From Alistipes sp. (GTDB lineage: Bacteria; Bacteroidota; Bacteroidia; Bacteroidales; Rikenellaceae), in contig JAFTOU010000027.1 in assembly GCA_017463615.1 (NCBI GenBank), positions 62,001 through 126,000 of the forward strand: a stretch of DNA of 64,000 bases. Reading direction: 5' to 3'. Below, piece after piece: positions 61,015-64,000 of this stretch. A program made the position numbers and the translations under genes. Positions within the stretch are counted from its first letter, which is position 1; each line of letters starts with the position of its first letter. Below the pieces are notes generated by a model. That model ran no database searches. It was not told the origin of the DNA and saw only the letters and a program-made list of their open reading frames with translations.

Positions 61015-61278
61015 CTACTTACGATTCTGCATAATATACTCTGCAAGGCTATTTACCGAGTAGAATACCGGCTTTGCCTCTGCCGAGTTGGCGAGCTTTA
61101 CTCCGTAGTACTTCTCCAAAATAAGGATAATCTCCAACGCATCTATTGAGTCCAGACCCAGACCGTCGCCAAACAGCGGCGCTGCTGCGTCAATATCCTC
61201 TGGGGTAATCTCCTCTAAGTTGAGCTCCTCAATCAGATGCTCCTTTAACTCCTGTACAAGCTGTTCCATATCAATCAT
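61015..61278 (-). CDS. Acyl carrier protein
   Basis: 87 residues. The phosphopantetheine site is Ser44 in GDGLGLDSIDALEI. Acidic helical ACP fold with LKEHLIEELNLEEITPEDID before it. It holds the growing polyene chain. It sits between two ketosynthase genes and overlaps the upstream one by a few bases (ATGATTGA); a second ATG three codons later (61269) is also possible. Confidence 0.93.
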   Translation of the reverse strand: MIDMEQLVQELKEHLIEELNLEEITPEDIDAAAPLFGDGLGLDSIDALEIILILEKYYGVKLANSAEAKPVFYSVNSLAEYIMQNRK

Positions 61279-62923
61279 TTTTTAATAGTTTTACATCTAC
61301 ACTCCAATTCCCCTTCAGGTAGTCGCACCAGCCGCATATAACCGCATCGGCAACCCCCGTAGCTATCAGTGTGCGGGCATACTGCTCTGCAGTACCACTA
61401 TCCGCACTCTCTATAAAGAACGTATTATCGCCCTGAATCTTATGTCTTATACACATCTGCCCCGCCGCAACATTTGCCAGCGTATAGACAAACACCGCAG
61501 GCGAAGCACCCTCCGCCGTGTGGCTGTTAAGTATCTGCTGATGAGCAGCGTCGGCATCCAACGAGGCAGAGCAGTTCGCCAGCACTATAGCGCGGCGCGT
61601 AGGCTCTACATCCCCAAAACCCTCTATGGCAAGCAGTCGCTCAACGGCCACATAGAGCGCCTTGCTCATATCGCTCATCTTGTAGAACTTCATATCGCTC
61701 TGCCCAAAGGTGCGGAACTGCTCGCGGATAAACTGCGCAAATGGCAGCTCCGACTGCGGCAGCGTATACTCCGCCACCTGCTTCACTCCGCGACAAGCTA
61801 TCTCTGCACCCTGATGCGCACCCATATCAAGTACCACCGCCGCATTGCAACCACCAAATCCCGAGGCGGTCTTTACACAGCAACGGCCCTCTATGCTCTG
61901 CGCCCCTGCCGAGAGTTGTAGTTTATGTGGCGTATCGGAGCTCTCAAACCCCTTAGTGCCAAATATATAGTCCTGCTTAAGGCTCTCGGCACAGAGTATC
62001 AACTCCACAACGCCCGAAGCTCCGAGCGTATGGCCGATATAACCCTTCAGGCTATTGAGTGGCTTGCAATCTAACCCCGCCCAAGCGACCGCCTTGCTCT
62101 CCATCTCGTCGTTGTAGCGAGTGGCCGTTCCGTGAGTATTGACAAAGCCTATATCGTCACATCCCACGCCCGCCTCTGCCATTGCACGGCTGATGGCGTA
62201 GTAGAGGCCATCGCCCGTACGAGAGGGCCCTGAGATATGGTTTGCATCGTTGGTTATAGCACCTCCCGCAAGGCGGATATTGCTATCCGCAAGGGCGCTA
62301 TCCGTAGTAAGCAGTACCGCAGCAGCTGCCTCGCCAAGAGTCAGACCATCGCGCTGCGCATCGTACGGACGGCACGGAGCAGGGCTGATAGACTTAAACG
62401 ACGCGAAGCCCGAGGTGATAAACTCGCACAGCGCATCTGCACCCGCAACAATAGCGTGACGGCACCTACCCTGAAGTATCATCTGCCTTGCCACAACAAA
62501 TGCCGAAACACCTGATATACAAGCATTTGAGATAACCACTGGACGAGCAACGCAACCAAAATATGCAGCAATACGCTCTGCCGAGGCGTAGAGGAAGGCG
62601 CGCGGTGGGATATTGTCGCAATCCTCTGCAAGCAGCTCCACATTGCCCTTTGTCGTAGAGATTATAAGCTGCGTATCTGCATCCGAGAGCTGCACGCCCG
62701 ACTGCTGAACAACATCTGCAATCTGGGCGATAATCATCGCCTCAAAGCGGGTATATCCCTCTATGGCAGCCACCTGCGAGCATCCTGCATACATACCCCA
62801 CGCGCTCTGGTAGCTAAGACCACTCTTGCCCTCATTCATAGCAGCAAGGGTCTGAGCCTTATCCCCCAGGCAGGTGCGCATAGCCGATGCGCCAAGGTAT
62901 ATGTCTACTCTCTGTTTAGCCAT
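61271..62923 (-). CDS. Beta-ketoacyl synthase with extra C-terminal ketosynthase-like half domain
   Basis: 550 residues from the ATG at 62921-62923. 1-380: a full ketosynthase with Cys135 in ISNACISGVS (a variant of TACSSA), HGTATRYNDEMESKAV, YIGHTLGASG and TASGFGGCNAAVVLD. 380-550: an added segment (AIVLANCSASLDADAAHQQI, ASPAVFVYTLANVAAGQMCI, ATGVADAVICGWCDYLKGNW) that parallels the chain-length-factor-like protein at 59026. So one polypeptide appears to carry a synthase and a second, inactive half. Such a fusion is uncommon. Confidence 0.85.
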   Translation of the reverse strand: MAKQRVDIYLGASAMRTCLGDKAQTLAAMNEGKSGLSYQSAWGMYAGCSQVAAIEGYTRFEAMIIAQIADVVQQSGVQLSDADTQLIISTTKGNVELLAEDCDNIPPRAFLYASAERIAAYFGCVARPVVISNACISGVSAFVVARQMILQGRCRHAIVAGADALCEFITSGFASFKSISPAPCRPYDAQRDGLTLGEAAAAVLLTTDSALADSNIRLAGGAITNDANHISGPSRTGDGLYYAISRAMAEAGVGCDDIGFVNTHGTATRYNDEMESKAVAWAGLDCKPLNSLKGYIGHTLGASGVVELILCAESLKQDYIFGTKGFESSDTPHKLQLSAGAQSIEGRCCVKTASGFGGCNAAVVLDMGAHQGAEIACRGVKQVAEYTLPQSELPFAQFIREQFRTFGQSDMKFYKMSDMSKALYVAVERLLAIEGFGDVEPTRRAIVLANCSASLDADAAHQQILNSHTAEGASPAVFVYTLANVAAGQMCIRHKIQGDNTFFIESADSGTAEQYARTLIATGVADAVICGWCDYLKGNWSVDVKLLKND

Positions 62924-63360
62924 CTCTCTTTCCACTGCTCAAAAAAGGCAGGGGTATTCAAACACATCTCTCCGTTACTATCCACAAATACCTGCACAGA
63001 GCTTCCGCGGGCAATCAATGCCCCGTCGCTCTGGCGATGAATGACATACTCAAAGCAGAGCTTTGCCGCTGCAGTATCAATATATCGGGTCTCAATCACA
63101 GCCACATCGTTTACCGTCAGCGGCGAGACATACTGCAACTGCAAATCTACTATCGGAGCAGTGTATCCATTGCCGTAGAAGTCCATATATCCGAGACCGG
63201 GGTACTGGCGACCAAACGCCTCGCGACCATCCTCAAAATATCGGACATACTCGCCATGCCACACCACCTGCATAGAGTCCACCTCGCTAAAGCGGACGGT
63301 GGTCTGCGTGGTGCAGACGAGTGCTGCCTGAGCAGTGCCTATTTTACGATTACGCTTCAT
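62905..63360 (-). CDS. Acyl-CoA/ACP thioesterase, 4-hydroxybenzoyl-CoA thioesterase type
   Basis: 151 residues, hotdog fold. TVRFSEVDSMQVVWHGEYVR with YFEDGREAFG is the 4HBT signature (with the catalytic Asp in SEVDSMQVVWH), and VDLQLQYVSPLTVND is the second sheet. It probably releases or edits chains in the polyene pathway, as thioesterases of aryl-polyene clusters do. Its start overlaps the dehydratase stop by eleven bases and its end overlaps the ketosynthase start. Confidence 0.9.
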   Translation of the reverse strand: MKRNRKIGTAQAALVCTTQTTVRFSEVDSMQVVWHGEYVRYFEDGREAFGRQYPGLGYMDFYGNGYTAPIVDLQLQYVSPLTVNDVAVIETRYIDTAAAKLCFEYVIHRQSDGALIARGSSVQVFVDSNGEMCLNTPAFFEQWKERWLNRE

Positions 63361-63766
63361 CTGTATTCAAAAAAATCTTCATCTTACACGAGGCTATCTG
63401 CTCGCCCGCCACGCAGCACACCGCGCGAATAAGCGTAATGCCAAGCACCTCCTGCAGAACCTCTATAGTTGTAAAAATCTGCTCCCCCACAGCTGGATGG
63501 CGCAAGATACTAAAGTCATTCACCGAGCCGATATAGCCGATAGGCACCGCCTGATTCTTGCTACGGAAAATATAGCCGATACGCGCCGCTGCCGACTGGG
63601 CAATATGCTCAATAAGGCCGCACTCCGAGAGGCGATTATCCTCTACAAAGATGTTATCCTTATATACGGCAAAACGAGTCCTTGACAGATTTTCATCAAT
63701 GCCAAGAAACTCATCTACCATCACAATAGGAGCTCTCTGCGGAATTAAATCCAGTATATTATCCAT
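63350..63766 (-). CDS. ApeP-like 3-hydroxyacyl-ACP dehydratase
   Basis: 138 residues. LIPQRAPIVMVDEFLGID is the opening of the ApeP-type hotdog dehydratases, followed by ECGLIEHIAQSAAARIGYIF and VPIGYIGSVNDFSILRHPAV. It is the second dehydratase of the cluster, beside the FabZ-like one at 57382. It overlaps the methyltransferase stop by eight bases. Confidence 0.87.
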   Translation of the reverse strand: MDNILDLIPQRAPIVMVDEFLGIDENLSRTRFAVYKDNIFVEDNRLSECGLIEHIAQSAAARIGYIFRSKNQAVPIGYIGSVNDFSILRHPAVGEQIFTTIEVLQEVLGITLIRAVCCVAGEQIASCKMKIFLNTDEA

Positions 63767-64000
63767 TCTTTCGCTTACATATCATTATTGAGTGTCCCAG
63801 ACCTAAACCATCCACAATCTGCTCCACCTCCAGACCCGCATTGTTCACACAACGAGCCATATCGTCCGAGTGGTACATCTTACTATTTCCATTTGCCAAG
63901 GCGGTGAAGTAGATGCTTGTCAGCGTGAGGCAGTATGCCGCAGTCTCGTACTTCTGACGATCCCAGAAGGTCTCCATAATATAGAGGCGCGAGTGGTCGT
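63759..64000 (-). CDS. SAM-dependent methyltransferase, C-terminal part only
   Basis: About 79 residues at the right edge; the frame continues open past 64000. RLYIMETFWDRQKYETAAYC, LTSIYFTALANGNSKMYHSD and GLEVEQIVDGLGLGHSIMIC are the C-terminal part of an O-methyltransferase/acetylserotonin-methyltransferase-like enzyme, a type found in aryl-polyene and flexirubin clusters. The N-terminal SAM site is outside the window. An internal ATG at 63975-63977 is not a likely start. Confidence 0.82.
   Translation of the reverse strand, partial: DHSRLYIMETFWDRQKYETAAYCLTLTSIYFTALANGNSKMYHSDDMARCVNNAGLEVEQIVDGLGLGHSIMICKRKNG

Overview
The window looks like a chromosome segment of a gut-type Bacteroidales bacterium, possibly Rikenellaceae/Alistipes-like. 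The family guess is weak; the phylum is well supported. Evidence: promoters follow the Bacteroidota pattern TTTG-N20-TAnnTTTG, Shine-Dalgarno sites are mostly absent, and the gene content fits (serC-serA-DUF1015, yicC-gmk-nadD-ddl, PPi-type phosphofructokinase, Ser-type sulfatase, aryl-polyene genes). No tRNA, rRNA, integrase, IS transposase or CRISPR array was seen.

Layout. 1-9 kb: housekeeping (clpC, cut by the window edge; thioredoxin-like lipoprotein; gcvT; GNAT protein; rimO; ftsY; an exported protein). 9-23 kb: an accessory island with a WYL regulator, a PD-(D/E)XK-type nuclease, a GIY-YIG/DUF4357 nuclease, and a tight seven-gene operon. The operon encodes an acidic protein broken by a G-run frameshift, an unknown protein, an ATP-dependent polynucleotide ligase, two related unknown proteins, a MoxR-type AAA+ ATPase and a VWA protein with a degenerate peptidase-like N-terminus. 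Genes across the island share two promoter types. P1 has TTTTGGC, the right half of a TGCCAA...TTGGCA palindrome, placed exactly 12 nt before TAYCTTTG, in five copies. P2 is a near-identical 37-nt promoter in front of both nuclease genes. Each nuclease gene is also followed by the same ~111-bp block (stem-loop, terminator, P1 palindrome), so the two nucleases sit in matching cassettes. This island is the best candidate for an undescribed system.

23-47 kb: TfoX-like protein, ECF sigma/anti-sigma pair, flavoproteins, hydrolases, cell-wall peptidase, ddl-nadD-gmk-yicC, serine biosynthesis, sulfatase, an SPFH membrane-stress-like locus, phosphofructokinase and rhamnose genes (rhaA, rhaB, AraC regulator). 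Gene ends here carry families of highly structured intergenic repeats. Family A is a cruciform with arms of degenerate heptamers (RGCYRTT). Family B is a ~120-nt element with covarying stems that abuts or overlaps the stop codon of five different genes. Family C has arms of ATTAAGGG units.

47-64 kb: a leftward run of about 15 genes for an aryl-polyene/flexirubin-like type II polyketide: ketosynthases, chain-length-factor-like proteins, ACP, dehydratases, thioesterase, LolA-like carrier, glycosyltransferase, a fused MMPL exporter-acyltransferase-methyltransferase, oxidoreductase, Ntn-hydrolase and adenylating enzyme. The cluster continues past the right edge, where the ketoreductase and the aryl starter enzyme (not seen here) may lie.
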